DNA from: Planctomycetota bacterium
Lineage (GTDB): Bacteria; Planctomycetota; Phycisphaerae; WQYP01
Direction: 5' to 3'
Assembly: GCA_021851715.1 (NCBI GenBank)
Contig: JAJZCR010000022.1
Span: 1-50,364, forward strand
Length of the DNA stretch: 50,364 bases
Positions 7,750 through 16,600 of the stretch are shown piece after piece. Under the pieces are notes generated by a model. That model was not told the DNA's origin, did not search any database, and saw only the letters and a list, made by a program, of their open reading frames with translations. Made by a program: the position numbers and the translations under genes. Within the stretch, counting starts at the first letter, position 1, and the number at the start of each line of letters is the position of its first letter.

Positions 7750-9732
7750 TTAAAACAACAGCTTCCATAACATGGTCAGCGGCAATGTAAACGCCAGTAG
7801 AGCCAGCAATATCAGCAGCATGTAAAAAATATAATTCTGAATGCTGCCTTTCTGGAACCCCTGGCCGCCGGCCAGCATGAATCGCAGCCTCCGCCATACC
7901 GGCTCCACCGCATCCTTCAGCACCGGGTCGCTCACCTGGGTGTGCAATTGGCTTGGTCCGGCAAACAGGCCCGATATCTGCAGCTTATCGCGGCGTGGGC
8001 GCAGCAGCGGACCCAACGCCGTCAGCAGCATTTGTGCCAGAGAAGAAGCGGTGTATTGCATGCGACTGGATGGAGCGATATAGCCACAGGCCCACGTGCT
8101 GTCGATCCGGCTCCGGCGCAAAGCGTATCGCTGCAAGGCAACGCCCAGCCCGATGGCGGCTATCAGCCCGGCCCCCAAAATGGATATCATCCCGGCCGGA
8201 ACCAGGCTGCCCAGCGCCGGCAGCGTCTGCCCGCTCCACGCGGCGGTAACGTGCTGCAGCGGGGTCAAGACCAGGCCGGGGGCAACGCCAATAAGCACAC
8301 ATGCCGCGGCAAGAATGCCCATGGGTATCCAAAGCGTCGGGCCGGACTCATGGGCACGATGCGAAACCCTCCGCGCGGTCCCCAGAAATACCACTCCGTA
8401 GGCCTTGGTAAAACATGCCGCTGCCAGCGCTCCCACCATGGCCAGTACCGCCGCCGTCAGAGACAGTATCGGCAGCTTCGCCATCGTATGGAACAGCCCC
8501 AGGTAAATGAAAAGCTCGCTGACAAAACCATTCAGCGGCGGCAAACCGCAGATCGCCAGAGATCCCAGCAGAAAAAACGCCGCGGTGATTTTCATGGATT
8601 TGGCCAAGCCACCCAAGCAATTGATATCGCGCGTGCCGGCTCCATGAATGACGCTGCCTGCGGATAAAAAGAGCAGCGACTTGAACAGCCCATGATTCCA
8701 CACATGCAATAAACAGCCCGCCATCCCCAGAATAATCCAAACCGGTTGATGTTCCGCCTCGCCCAACAACGCCAGCCCCAGGCCCATGAGAATAATGCCG
8801 ATGTTTTCCACACTGTGATACGCCAGCAGTCTTTTCAGGTCATGCTGCGCCATCGCCCACAAAACACCCAGAAAGGCGCTTGCCGCGCCCAGCGACAGCA
8901 AGAGGATTCCCCACGCCGGCGGGCGGGCGGGCAACAAGGTAAGCACACGGAGAATGCCGAAAATTCCCATCTTCAGCGCCACGCCCGAAAGTGTTGCCGA
9001 TACGTGACTTGGGGCATTGGCATGGGCCTCAGGCAGCCAGAAATGCAATGGCACGATCCCGGCCTTGAGGCCAAAGCCCACCGTGGCCAGCAGAAAAATC
9101 ACCGTCTGTAATCCTATTCCCACCTGGCCAGGCGGCAGTGGACGTAATAAAAATGAACCGCTGATAACCCGCAAAATAGCAAACAGCGCCAACAGCAGCA
9201 GCGTACCCAGATGCGTAGCCACCAGATAAACCCATGCCGCCTGCCGTGCCGCCGGCTTTTGATCTTCCGTAACAATGAGAAAGAATGTGCTGATCGCCAT
9301 CATTTCCCAGGCCACCAGAAAGTCAATGCTGTTCTGGCACAGTGTCAGCATGGCCATGCCCGCAATAAGCACCCCATACCACAATCGCAGCTTACGACCG
9401 GTGCGCGGGTGGCGGCTTTGTTGCCAATAACCCAATCCGTAGACGGAACTTAATGACCCGATGGTAAAAATGGGGATCAGGAAAAATGCCGACAGCGGAC
9501 CAATTCGCAGGTTCACCGTCATCGCCGGTGCCGCCGCCGCAAAGGAAAGTGTCTCCGCCGGATAACCAAACAACACCGCACATGCCGCGACCAGCCCGCA
9601 CACCCCGCCCCCCACCGCAATCCCCGCCGACACCCATTGCCACCCATTGCCGCTGCGGCTGCCCAACATTCCTGCCGGACCACTCAGGGCAAATGCGATC
9701 ACGCCAATGAATACCAGCGCCAGCCAATTCAT
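7750..9732 (-). CDS. hyfB: HyfB-like antiporter subunit, copy 2 (NuoL family)
   Basis: A 660-residue NuoL/HyfB-type membrane protein, immediately downstream of the regulator, whose stop overlaps this start as ATGA. Expected functional residues are all visible: Glu in FLVAWEMMAISTFFL, Lys in VGFGLKAGIVPLHFWLPEAH and Lys in GVALKMGIFGILR. The C-terminus has CGYIAPSSRMQYTASSLAQ, the same HyfB-type motif as in the neighbouring copy. The two copies share architecture throughout and look like an old tandem duplication that has diverged. Together with HyfF the complex would hold three antiporter-like subunits, as complex I does, where E. coli formate hydrogenlyase-1 has only one. Confidence 0.88.
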   Translation of the reverse strand: MNWLALVFIGVIAFALSGPAGMLGSRSGNGWQWVSAGIAVGGGVCGLVAACAVLFGYPAETLSFAAAAPAMTVNLRIGPLSAFFLIPIFTIGSLSSVYGLGYWQQSRHPRTGRKLRLWYGVLIAGMAMLTLCQNSIDFLVAWEMMAISTFFLIVTEDQKPAARQAAWVYLVATHLGTLLLLALFAILRVISGSFLLRPLPPGQVGIGLQTVIFLLATVGFGLKAGIVPLHFWLPEAHANAPSHVSATLSGVALKMGIFGILRVLTLLPARPPAWGILLLSLGAASAFLGVLWAMAQHDLKRLLAYHSVENIGIILMGLGLALLGEAEHQPVWIILGMAGCLLHVWNHGLFKSLLFLSAGSVIHGAGTRDINCLGGLAKSMKITAAFFLLGSLAICGLPPLNGFVSELFIYLGLFHTMAKLPILSLTAAVLAMVGALAAACFTKAYGVVFLGTARRVSHRAHESGPTLWIPMGILAAACVLIGVAPGLVLTPLQHVTAAWSGQTLPALGSLVPAGMISILGAGLIAAIGLGVALQRYALRRSRIDSTWACGYIAPSSRMQYTASSLAQMLLTALGPLLRPRRDKLQISGLFAGPSQLHTQVSDPVLKDAVEPVWRRLRFMLAGGQGFQKGSIQNYIFYMLLILLALLAFTLPLTMLWKLLF

Positions 9733-10457
9733 TTGCCCGGCTCCACGATGCCCGAAGAATTATTTTTCGGTGGCGAAGTTGCCGGGGCCAAAGTAGCTTC
9801 GGCCTTCTGCAACGCGGCAATGATATCATCGCGTGAGGCCTGCGTTAGAACCGCCTGTTTGAACGCCGGATCGCGCAGGGCAAACCCCAGCCGCGCCAGC
9901 AATTGCAGATGAGCTCGCACCGTCGGACTGATGAGCGTAAAAAGGATGCTGACTTTCTGACCATCCAGAGCGCCAAAGTCCACCGGCGTTTCCAGAAAAC
10001 ACAGCGTGACCATCGGTTGGGACAAATGCAGCACGATGGGATTACGCACATGAGGAATGGCGATTCCCTCGCCAATGCCCGTCGAGCCCAGCGCCTCACG
10101 GGCCAACAGCACCTGGTAGAGGAATTCCGAATCCACTTCGTCGGGCAAACGCATGATCTGTACCACTGAACGCAGCACCGAACTTTTATCCGTACCTCCA
10201 ATGCGGTAATAAACCCCGCCATCGCGAAGCGCTTCGCTTAGCACGGGAATCGCCGGTTGAGAACCTTCCGGCTCCGCGAAGATCTCCGGAGATACCTGAA
10301 TTTTTCGTGACGTAGCCCATTCCAGCAGTTCCGCCCGATTAAACCGGTACTGCTCATTAACCTGATACGCGGGAATTGCACCCTGCTTAATCCAGCGATA
10401 AATGCTTTTCTCGGAAACACTTAGAAGTCTTGCAGCGTCGCGAACGGTTAATTTCAT
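9729..10457 (-). CDS. HTH (excisionase/MerR-type) and PTS EIIA domain fusion, likely regulator of the Ehr operon
   Basis: A 242-residue protein. Residues 1-55 form a winged-helix DNA-binding domain of the excisionase/MerR type (MKLTVRDAARLLSVSEKS, then YRWIKQGAIPAYQVNEQYRF). Residues about 80-225 are a fructose/nitrogen-type PTS EIIA domain, with the phosphorylatable histidine at H136 in GEGIAIPHVR. EIIA proteins accept phosphate from HPr or NPr, so this fusion could couple phosphotransferase state to DNA binding; that is inference. The ATG at 10457 has an AAAGGTGG ribosome-binding site; a GTG at 10475 is possible but overlaps that site. It is the first gene of the Ehr operon, directly behind the promoter, and its stop overlaps the next start (ATGA). 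No other PTS gene is in the window. Confidence 0.85.
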   Translation of the reverse strand: MKLTVRDAARLLSVSEKSIYRWIKQGAIPAYQVNEQYRFNRAELLEWATSRKIQVSPEIFAEPEGSQPAIPVLSEALRDGGVYYRIGGTDKSSVLRSVVQIMRLPDEVDSEFLYQVLLAREALGSTGIGEGIAIPHVRNPIVLHLSQPMVTLCFLETPVDFGALDGQKVSILFTLISPTVRAHLQLLARLGFALRDPAFKQAVLTQASRDDIIAALQKAEATLAPATSPPKNNSSGIVEPGK

Positions 10458-10796
10458 CAGTTGGCCACCTTTCACTTATATTGTCATTATAGCCATTTAT
10501 AAAAACTTTGTCCAGTAATGTCCATTATATGTCATTAACGTATTCTTAATGGCGTAAATGACGCATAACGTCAGCCAGGGATAGTTTCCAGGGCAATCGC
10601 TTTTTTTGGCCGCATTTGTCGCTCAGATGGACGACAATATATGTTAATTGATGCTTATTGATATTATTATTTGTCCCGTAGGCGGTTACCAATTCTACTG
10701 CGGCACAACCACCACTGTTCTGTGGGCTACCCACCCGGCGGGTTTATGTTAAAATTTTTTTAGATCGCGTGGTACTGCAGCTTTTAAGGATCGCTC
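10458..10796. promoter_or_regulatory. AT-rich divergent intergenic region with repeated TAATG(G)ACA boxes
   Basis: The 339 bases between the Ehr operon (leftward) and thyA (rightward) are much richer in A+T than their surroundings. Read on the minus strand, four similar boxes occur around the promoter: TTAATGACAT (about 10531-10540), ATAATGGACAT and ACTGGACA upstream of or over the -35 box, and TATAATGACAAT over the -10 box. They could be operator sites for the HTH/EIIA protein. The thyA side has TATGTTAAAAT before an A/T run at about 10745-10762, but no clean -35. No gene is seen here; a 62-codon minus-strand reading at 10546-10734 has no ribosome-binding site or family match. Confidence 0.45.
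10486..10514 (-). promoter_or_regulatory. Sigma-70-type promoter of the regulator-Ehr operon
   Basis: On the minus strand a TGGACA -35 box (10509-10514) and a perfect TATAAT -10 box (10486-10491) are separated by exactly 17 bases. Transcription would start near 10479, giving a leader of about 22 bases before the regulator ATG at 10457. This is the strongest promoter-like match I found in the window. Confidence 0.75.
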
Positions 10797-11660
10797 ATGC
10801 AGGAATATCTGGATTTGGTTCAATGGGTCATGGATCACGGAACACGCAAACCCAGCCGCACGGGGGTGGATACGCTTTCCTGCTTCGGGGCCTTTTACCG
10901 AGTGGATTTAACCCAGGGGTTTCCGCTGCTGACCACCAAACGGGTTAATTTTAATGCGGTGCTGCGCGAATTGCTGTGGTATCTTTCCGGCGAGGAACAT
11001 ATCCGCAATTTGCGCCGGCATACCAAAATCTGGGACGCATGGGCCGACGATAAGGGCGAGTTGGAAACCGCTTATGGCCGCTACTGGCGCCGATTTCCCC
11101 ATGCGGACCAGGCCAGCCATGCACCCATCAGCGAAACCGGCCAGACTACCGCCGTCATTCGCGAGGTGGATCAAATTGGCTATGTCATTGCGGAGATAAA
11201 ACGCAATCCCAACAGCCGCCGGTTGGTCGTCTCAGCCTGGGAGCCGGGCAACGCCCAGGCCAGCCGCCTGCCACCATGTCATTACACGTTTGCATTTCAG
11301 GTATTAGACGGCAAACTCAACTGTCATCTCACGCAGCGCTCGGGTGATATTGCGTTGGGCATTCCCTTTAATCTGGCCTGTTATGCCACCCTCACGCAGA
11401 TGATTGCGCAGGAATGCGGCCTGCAGTTGGGCCAGTTTGCCCATACCATTATCGATGCCCATATTTATATCGCCGACCCAAATTCCGCCACCGCGGAATA
11501 CGACCATCTGCGCGGGCTGAGTGAACAGTTGAGTCGCCAGCCGCGCCCCCTGCCGCAATTGACCATTGCCCGCAAACCTTTTAATCAACTCACTTTTGAG
11601 GACTTTACGCTCTCGGGCTATGATCCGCATCCGCCGATTGCCTTTAAGGTGGCGGTTTAA
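10797..11660 (+). CDS. thyA: Thymidylate synthase ThyA
   Basis: Converts dUMP and methylene-tetrahydrofolate to dTMP and dihydrofolate in the cytoplasm. At 287 residues it is slightly longer than the 264 of E. coli ThyA, with an insertion at about 103-125. Family landmarks run in order: the phosphate-binding arginine in RTGVDT (residues 21-26), FPLLTTKRV, LRELLWYLSG, the nucleophile C161 in LPPCHYTFAFQV, QRSGDIALGIPFNLA with its catalytic Asp and the dUMP-binding Asn, and the C-terminal GYDPHPPIAFKVAV. An AAGGA site lies before the ATG. It is followed 24 bases later by folA, which regenerates the folate it oxidises, so the two probably form one operon. Confidence 0.97.
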   Translation: MQEYLDLVQWVMDHGTRKPSRTGVDTLSCFGAFYRVDLTQGFPLLTTKRVNFNAVLRELLWYLSGEEHIRNLRRHTKIWDAWADDKGELETAYGRYWRRFPHADQASHAPISETGQTTAVIREVDQIGYVIAEIKRNPNSRRLVVSAWEPGNAQASRLPPCHYTFAFQVLDGKLNCHLTQRSGDIALGIPFNLACYATLTQMIAQECGLQLGQFAHTIIDAHIYIADPNSATAEYDHLRGLSEQLSRQPRPLPQLTIARKPFNQLTFEDFTLSGYDPHPPIAFKVAV

Positions 11661-11684
11661 GCGGCCCCAGAATAGGAAACCAAG

Positions 11685-12188
11685 ATGCGAATAAGCCTGA
11701 TTGCCGCGATGACGCCGGAGCGTATCATCGGTTGCGCCGGAGCGTTGCCGTGGCATTTTCCGGAGGATCTGAAACACTTTCGCCGGCTCACCATGAACCA
11801 TTGCGTTCTGATGGGGCGCAAAACCTACAGTTCTCTCGGCCGGCCGCTGCCGCAAAGGCGGAACCTGGTGATATCCCGGCACGCCAGACCGGCCGATGCC
11901 GTGACCACCGCAGGCGTGGAATGGTTTAACCAGATTTCCAGCGCTCTGGAATGGGCCCGCAGCCATGGGGAAACAGAACTGTTTGTAGCAGGCGGCGGAG
12001 AAATCTACACCGCCACGCTGGACCTTGCCCATCGAATGTATTTAACCATCGTACATCCAGAAAAGCCCGTAACCGGCGATACATGGTTTCCCGCGTGGGA
12101 TGCAACTCAGTGGACCGTGGTTGAACAGACGAAATCCATCGGTCTTGAATTCATCACCTATGACCGGCGGGCGCAAACCAAACCTTAA
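11685..12188 (+). CDS. folA: Dihydrofolate reductase
   Basis: Reduces the dihydrofolate released by ThyA back to tetrahydrofolate using NADPH. The 167-residue length is typical. Visible motifs are ISLIAAMTPERIIG at the N-terminus, PWHFPEDLKHFRRLT with the catalytic acid (the Asp of EDL), MGRKTYSSLGRPLPQRRNLVISR for cofactor binding, and VAGGGEIYTATL, where most family members have GGA or GGG before the Ile-Tyr. AGGAAACC precedes the ATG. Pairing with thyA in this order is common. A substrate-inhibitor resistance phenotype cannot be judged from sequence. Confidence 0.96.
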   Translation: MRISLIAAMTPERIIGCAGALPWHFPEDLKHFRRLTMNHCVLMGRKTYSSLGRPLPQRRNLVISRHARPADAVTTAGVEWFNQISSALEWARSHGETELFVAGGGEIYTATLDLAHRMYLTIVHPEKPVTGDTWFPAWDATQWTVVEQTKSIGLEFITYDRRAQTKP

Positions 12189-12340
12189 GCTGCCACCCGG
12201 TTCCCGGTCTTTTATTTTGGACACTTGCCGCTGCGTTTACAAAATCACCTTTCCACAGCCTATTTTGCCACTGGAGTACCCGGCCATATTCCCGGTTGAA
12301 ACGAGGCCGCGGAAGTCGATAATGAGAGAGGATGATCACG

Positions 12341-13639
12341 ATGGGGCAACTGGTGAAGTGGCGGATGAGTGAAACCAACAGAATTTCCCCGTTACCCTGG
12401 TGGCGGCGGCCGACCATGGCAGTCGCGGCTGTCATGCTCGTCGCATTTCTTCTTCGCGCCGGCCTGGCCATGCTGCACCCCATGTTCTTTCCAGATTCCA
12501 GAGATTATAACGCCTTGGCCCACACCATTCTGGCCGGTACCACCTATGAAGTGCGGGGACTTTTCGCCAGCCGATTGCCGGGATACCCGGTCTATATTGC
12601 GGTCTTCGAGTATCTCTTGGGACCCTCACCCATGACGGTGCTGCTCTCCCAGGCGGTTTGCGGATCTCTCACCGTGCTGCTGGTGTTTTTGGTGGGCCTT
12701 CGCATCAGCAAAGGCGTGGCTATCCTCGCGGCGCTATTGGCCGCGGTCGATCCGCTGAGTGTGGCGTTCAGCGCGGCGCTGCTGTCCGAAATTCCTTTTA
12801 CCCTGGTATTGATGTTTTCGCTCTGGCTGTGCATTGGCATCATGGAAAACCCCCGCCCATCAGGCCCATGGGTGCTGCTGGGATTATCGTGGGGTATCGC
12901 CACCTATCTGCGAGGAGAAGCCATTCTGCTGATTTTTCCTCTGATCGGATGGGTCGGCTGGATTTGTATCAAAAACCAGGCTGGGCACCGCCTGGGAATT
13001 TATCTCAAAATGACTCTTTCGTTGCTCCTGATGGTTGCGTGCCTCATGCCCTGGTGGATTCGCAACTATCAGATCTTCGGACAGGACTTTTTTCGCATGT
13101 CCACCCTGCAGGGAATCAGCCTGTACGAGGCGGTTTATCCGCAAGCCACCGGCGGTCCCCGCCAAAGCGACATTCGCCCGCCTCCGGCCATAAAAAATCT
13201 TAACGAAAGTCAGCGCGATCTGGCATGGACACGCCGGGCATGGCGCTGTGTATTCGCCGATCCACTACGTATCGCCTGGCTGGCGGTTATCAAAATTGGG
13301 CGTACCTGGTCGCCATGGCTCCACGCGCGGCATTATCGCGCATGGTGGGTCAATATTCCCCTGCTGTTATGGACTATTCCACAATTTGCTCTGGCTCTGA
13401 GGGGACTCTTCGGTACCAGGCATACCACAATTCCAGCGGGCATCCTGGGTATCCTGCTGCTGACTATCCTATACTTTACCATGATGCACGCGTTGTTTAT
13501 CGGCAGTGTGCGATATCGTGTGGAACTTTTACCGCTGGTGGACCTGCTGGCGGCCGTCGGGCTTGTCCGCCTGGTAGCCTCGTGCCGGCCGCAAGGAGTT
13601 CCTCAACCTCCTGCGGCGTCTCCCGGAGCGCCGCGTTAA
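12341..13639 (+). CDS. Membrane glycosyltransferase of the GT39/ArnT-like type
   Basis: A 432-residue integral membrane protein with about ten or more hydrophobic helices. The first external loop has the layout expected of GT39/ArnT-like (GT-C fold) enzymes: an acidic residue in FFPDSRDYNALAHTIL, then ASRLPGYPVYIAVFEYLLG, with Asp and Arg-Pro-Gly placed as in the catalytic loop. Such enzymes transfer a sugar from a polyprenyl-phosphate donor to lipid or protein on the periplasmic side; the substrate here is unknown. The ATG at 12341 is preferred because GAGAGAGG lies nine bases upstream. An in-frame ATG at 12332 touches that site and one at 12365 lacks a good site. The C-terminal 15 residues are Pro-rich. 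It ends four bases before the AsmA-like gene. Confidence 0.75.
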   Translation: MGQLVKWRMSETNRISPLPWWRRPTMAVAAVMLVAFLLRAGLAMLHPMFFPDSRDYNALAHTILAGTTYEVRGLFASRLPGYPVYIAVFEYLLGPSPMTVLLSQAVCGSLTVLLVFLVGLRISKGVAILAALLAAVDPLSVAFSAALLSEIPFTLVLMFSLWLCIGIMENPRPSGPWVLLGLSWGIATYLRGEAILLIFPLIGWVGWICIKNQAGHRLGIYLKMTLSLLLMVACLMPWWIRNYQIFGQDFFRMSTLQGISLYEAVYPQATGGPRQSDIRPPPAIKNLNESQRDLAWTRRAWRCVFADPLRIAWLAVIKIGRTWSPWLHARHYRAWWVNIPLLLWTIPQFALALRGLFGTRHTTIPAGILGILLLTILYFTMMHALFIGSVRYRVELLPLVDLLAAVGLVRLVASCRPQGVPQPPAASPGAPR

Positions 13640-13642
13640 CGC

Positions 13643-16600
13643 ATGGCATCAGGGCAGGCCCATGAAAAAGGGAATGATGTTAAGAATTTTCGGCGGTCAT
13701 CCGGCCGACCTTTTGTGAAGTGCTCCATGGCTAAATATGCGCGAGCCAATCCGGCCAAATGGTGGAAAACCCGATCCGTCGGGCGCGGCCACCGTTCTCC
13801 GCACGCGATGTTTGTGAGTCCATGGCGACGGCTGCTTTCCCTGGCCGTGCTGCTGGTGCTGGCTGCCATCATCGCCGTTTTGTTTTACCTGATGAATCCA
13901 AAACGCCTCAGCCGCATGGCCTCCATCGTGCTCTCCAATGTTTTCGATGGCGACGTTTCCGTCTCCTCCGCCCATCTTTCCCTGGCTGGCACGCTGCAAC
14001 TCACCGGGGTCACGCTGCGCACGCATCGCGGCAGCGGTCCGGGGCGGGTGCTTTTTTCCGCCCACCAGGTGCAGTTGGGATTCAACTGGCTGGGCCTTAT
14101 CACGGGCCGGCTTCATGCCGTGCGCCTCGTGGCCATTGCGCCAACCCTCAACCTGGTGCATAACCTTGATACCGACCGCTGGAATTATCAGAATTTTATC
14201 CAGAGAAGATCATCGACATCCGCAGCCACGCCCGGCAGCATACATTCACTACCCGTAATTTTACTGCAGCACGCCTCCATCCGTTGGGGCAGAATCCGCC
14301 ATGGACGCTATCAAATCATTGGCCAGAGTTATGTCGAAGGCCGCCTTCAACCCCGTCCGGGCATCCCCTCCACCTACCAGTTTGAGATCGACCAGCGAAC
14401 TCATCCCGGCGGCCCGCCAGGAATCCATATCACCGGGTCCTGGAATCTTTCAACTCAGAATTTTGTCGCTCATATCGGGCATATTGCCCTGAACCATGCG
14501 TTGCGGCGCAGCCTTCCCCTGGAGATTCGCAATTATCTCCTGAAATATCATCTGCAGGGCAATCTGGCGGACATTGTATTCGGGTTGAATCCCACCGATG
14601 GCATTACGCTGCGCTTTACGCTTAACGATGTGACGTTGCAAATCCCGCTGACCTCCCGCCGAGGGGGCAAACATCTCCTCCCCTTGATTGATCTTTCCGG
14701 TATTTTGCGCTTTTCCCGCAGCGCCATTACCATCCATCATCTGGCCGGAAAAGTCATGGGCAATACCTTTCTTGTACCGAAAGCGGTGTTCGATGGGTAC
14801 ACCTCCGGCATGCCCTTCCAGTTAACGCTGCGCATACCCCACCTGAACATTCCGCGGCTGGCACCCGCCATTTTAGAAATGCGCGGCTTTGGGGCGGCCA
14901 GGGCCATCTTCAATCGCCTGCGGCCCAGCGGAACCATGGCCCTGAACATGGCCATACAGCGCGCCACCGCGGGCGAAATGCCCGCCATCCATGGCCACAT
15001 CGCCCTGCAGAACGTGCAGGCCCGTTACGTGCATTTTCCGTACCCCCTGCATCATGTACACGGCGTGGTGGACTTTTCCACCCGAGCGATTCATTTTATT
15101 CATGTTCGAGGTCTTGCTGAAACATTTCCCTGCTCCCTCAACGGCCTGGTCGGCATCAATTCCGATACCGCCCCGATTGATCTGCATATTTCCTCCAACC
15201 ATGCGTTCTTTGATCGGCGTCTGGCGGATTGCCTGCCCCGCCCCATCCACCGCATCTGGAACCGCTTTCATCCGTACGGAACCGGTCGTTTCGTCTGCCA
15301 CGTTACCCGTATCGCCGGAACCACCGGAGCTCCGCTCATCGCCATCCATATTTTTCCGACCAATGTGCGGGCCAGCTATCGCGATTTTCCCTACCCGCTC
15401 AGCCACGTTCATGGCGAGCTTTATTTCACCCCCACGCAAACCAGGATTATCCGTCTTAGCGCCACCGGCCCCGCCCATCAAGGGAAGATTATCTTTACCG
15501 GAACGGTCACCTATAACCCCAGCAATCTCGCAACCATGCAGCCCAAGGTTCGCCTGATCGCCTCGGCTGTGCCCCTCAACCGTCGCCTGCTGGAAAGCCT
15601 GCCCCGCTACTATCAAGCGTGGATTGCCAAGCTCTACGCCACGGGCCTGGTCTCCATGAACGCCATGATCACCCGCGGTCTCAAGGGCCAGCCCGCCGTC
15701 GCCGGAACCATCGGCCTCACCCGTGGAACCATGCGTCCGCCGGAACTGCCCTGGCCCCTGACTCATGTACACATGCAGACCTACATCGATCCGGACCATT
15801 TCAACATTAACAGTCTCACCGCTCAGGCCGGCGTGGCCAAGCCCGGCTCACCCATCGGAACCCTGCAAATGCAGGCGGATATTAACACCCAATCCAACAG
15901 CCGTTCCACCGTGCTGGCTTCCGGATCCTGGCGGCATATTGTCATCAATCCACTGCCGCCACCGGCCCTGCCGCCGCGATGGAAAGCTCTGTGGGCCAAA
16001 TGGAAGCCCGGAGGCTCTATGAATGGCACCTTCAGCACCACGCTGACGGTGCATAAGCGCCGCACCGCCACAATGGGGACCGTCGCACTGACCAGATTGA
16101 ATATTCATGTGCTGCCGCAACAGATGTCCCTGGCTCCGGCGGCCCTTCCGACGCCCATTTCCAATTTGACCGGCATGATTCATATCACGCAAACCGGTGT
16201 GGCCTTACACCACATCGCCGGTACAGTTGGGGCCATTCATCTCCAGGCCGGCGGCAGCTATGTCTACAAAACCCAAACGCTGGCGGCACATGGCCAGGCG
16301 GATTCCAACACCATTGCCGCAGCCTGGATTGCCAAGTTTCCAGCCAAATCCCGCAACTTCATTACTCCTCTGGCGCCCACTGCCCAGTGGAGCCTGCACC
16401 TGAAAAGTCTGACCCGGACACCCGTCAAAGCCGGCGCTCTGTGGAGTTTTCAGGGCGGACTGAAACTTAACGATCTAGCCACGCATGGCACCATTCAAAG
16501 TGTTTGTGAACATCTGACCACTCACTTCACTGGAAGCTGGAACACGCAGGACACCGCGCCATCCATTCACGCCAATTTTGCGCTGGCCGGATTTTCCATC

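Noticed and set aside
252..10475. Annotation of the operon as hydrogenase-4 or formate hydrogenlyase
   Set aside because: Both NiFe-binding cysteine pairs of the large subunit are incomplete, no formate dehydrogenase gene is present, and no hydrogenase maturation (hyp) genes are in the window.
14873..15799. 308-codon minus-strand reading frame
   Set aside because: It is antisense to the AsmA-like gene and its composition looks like a mirror of that frame.
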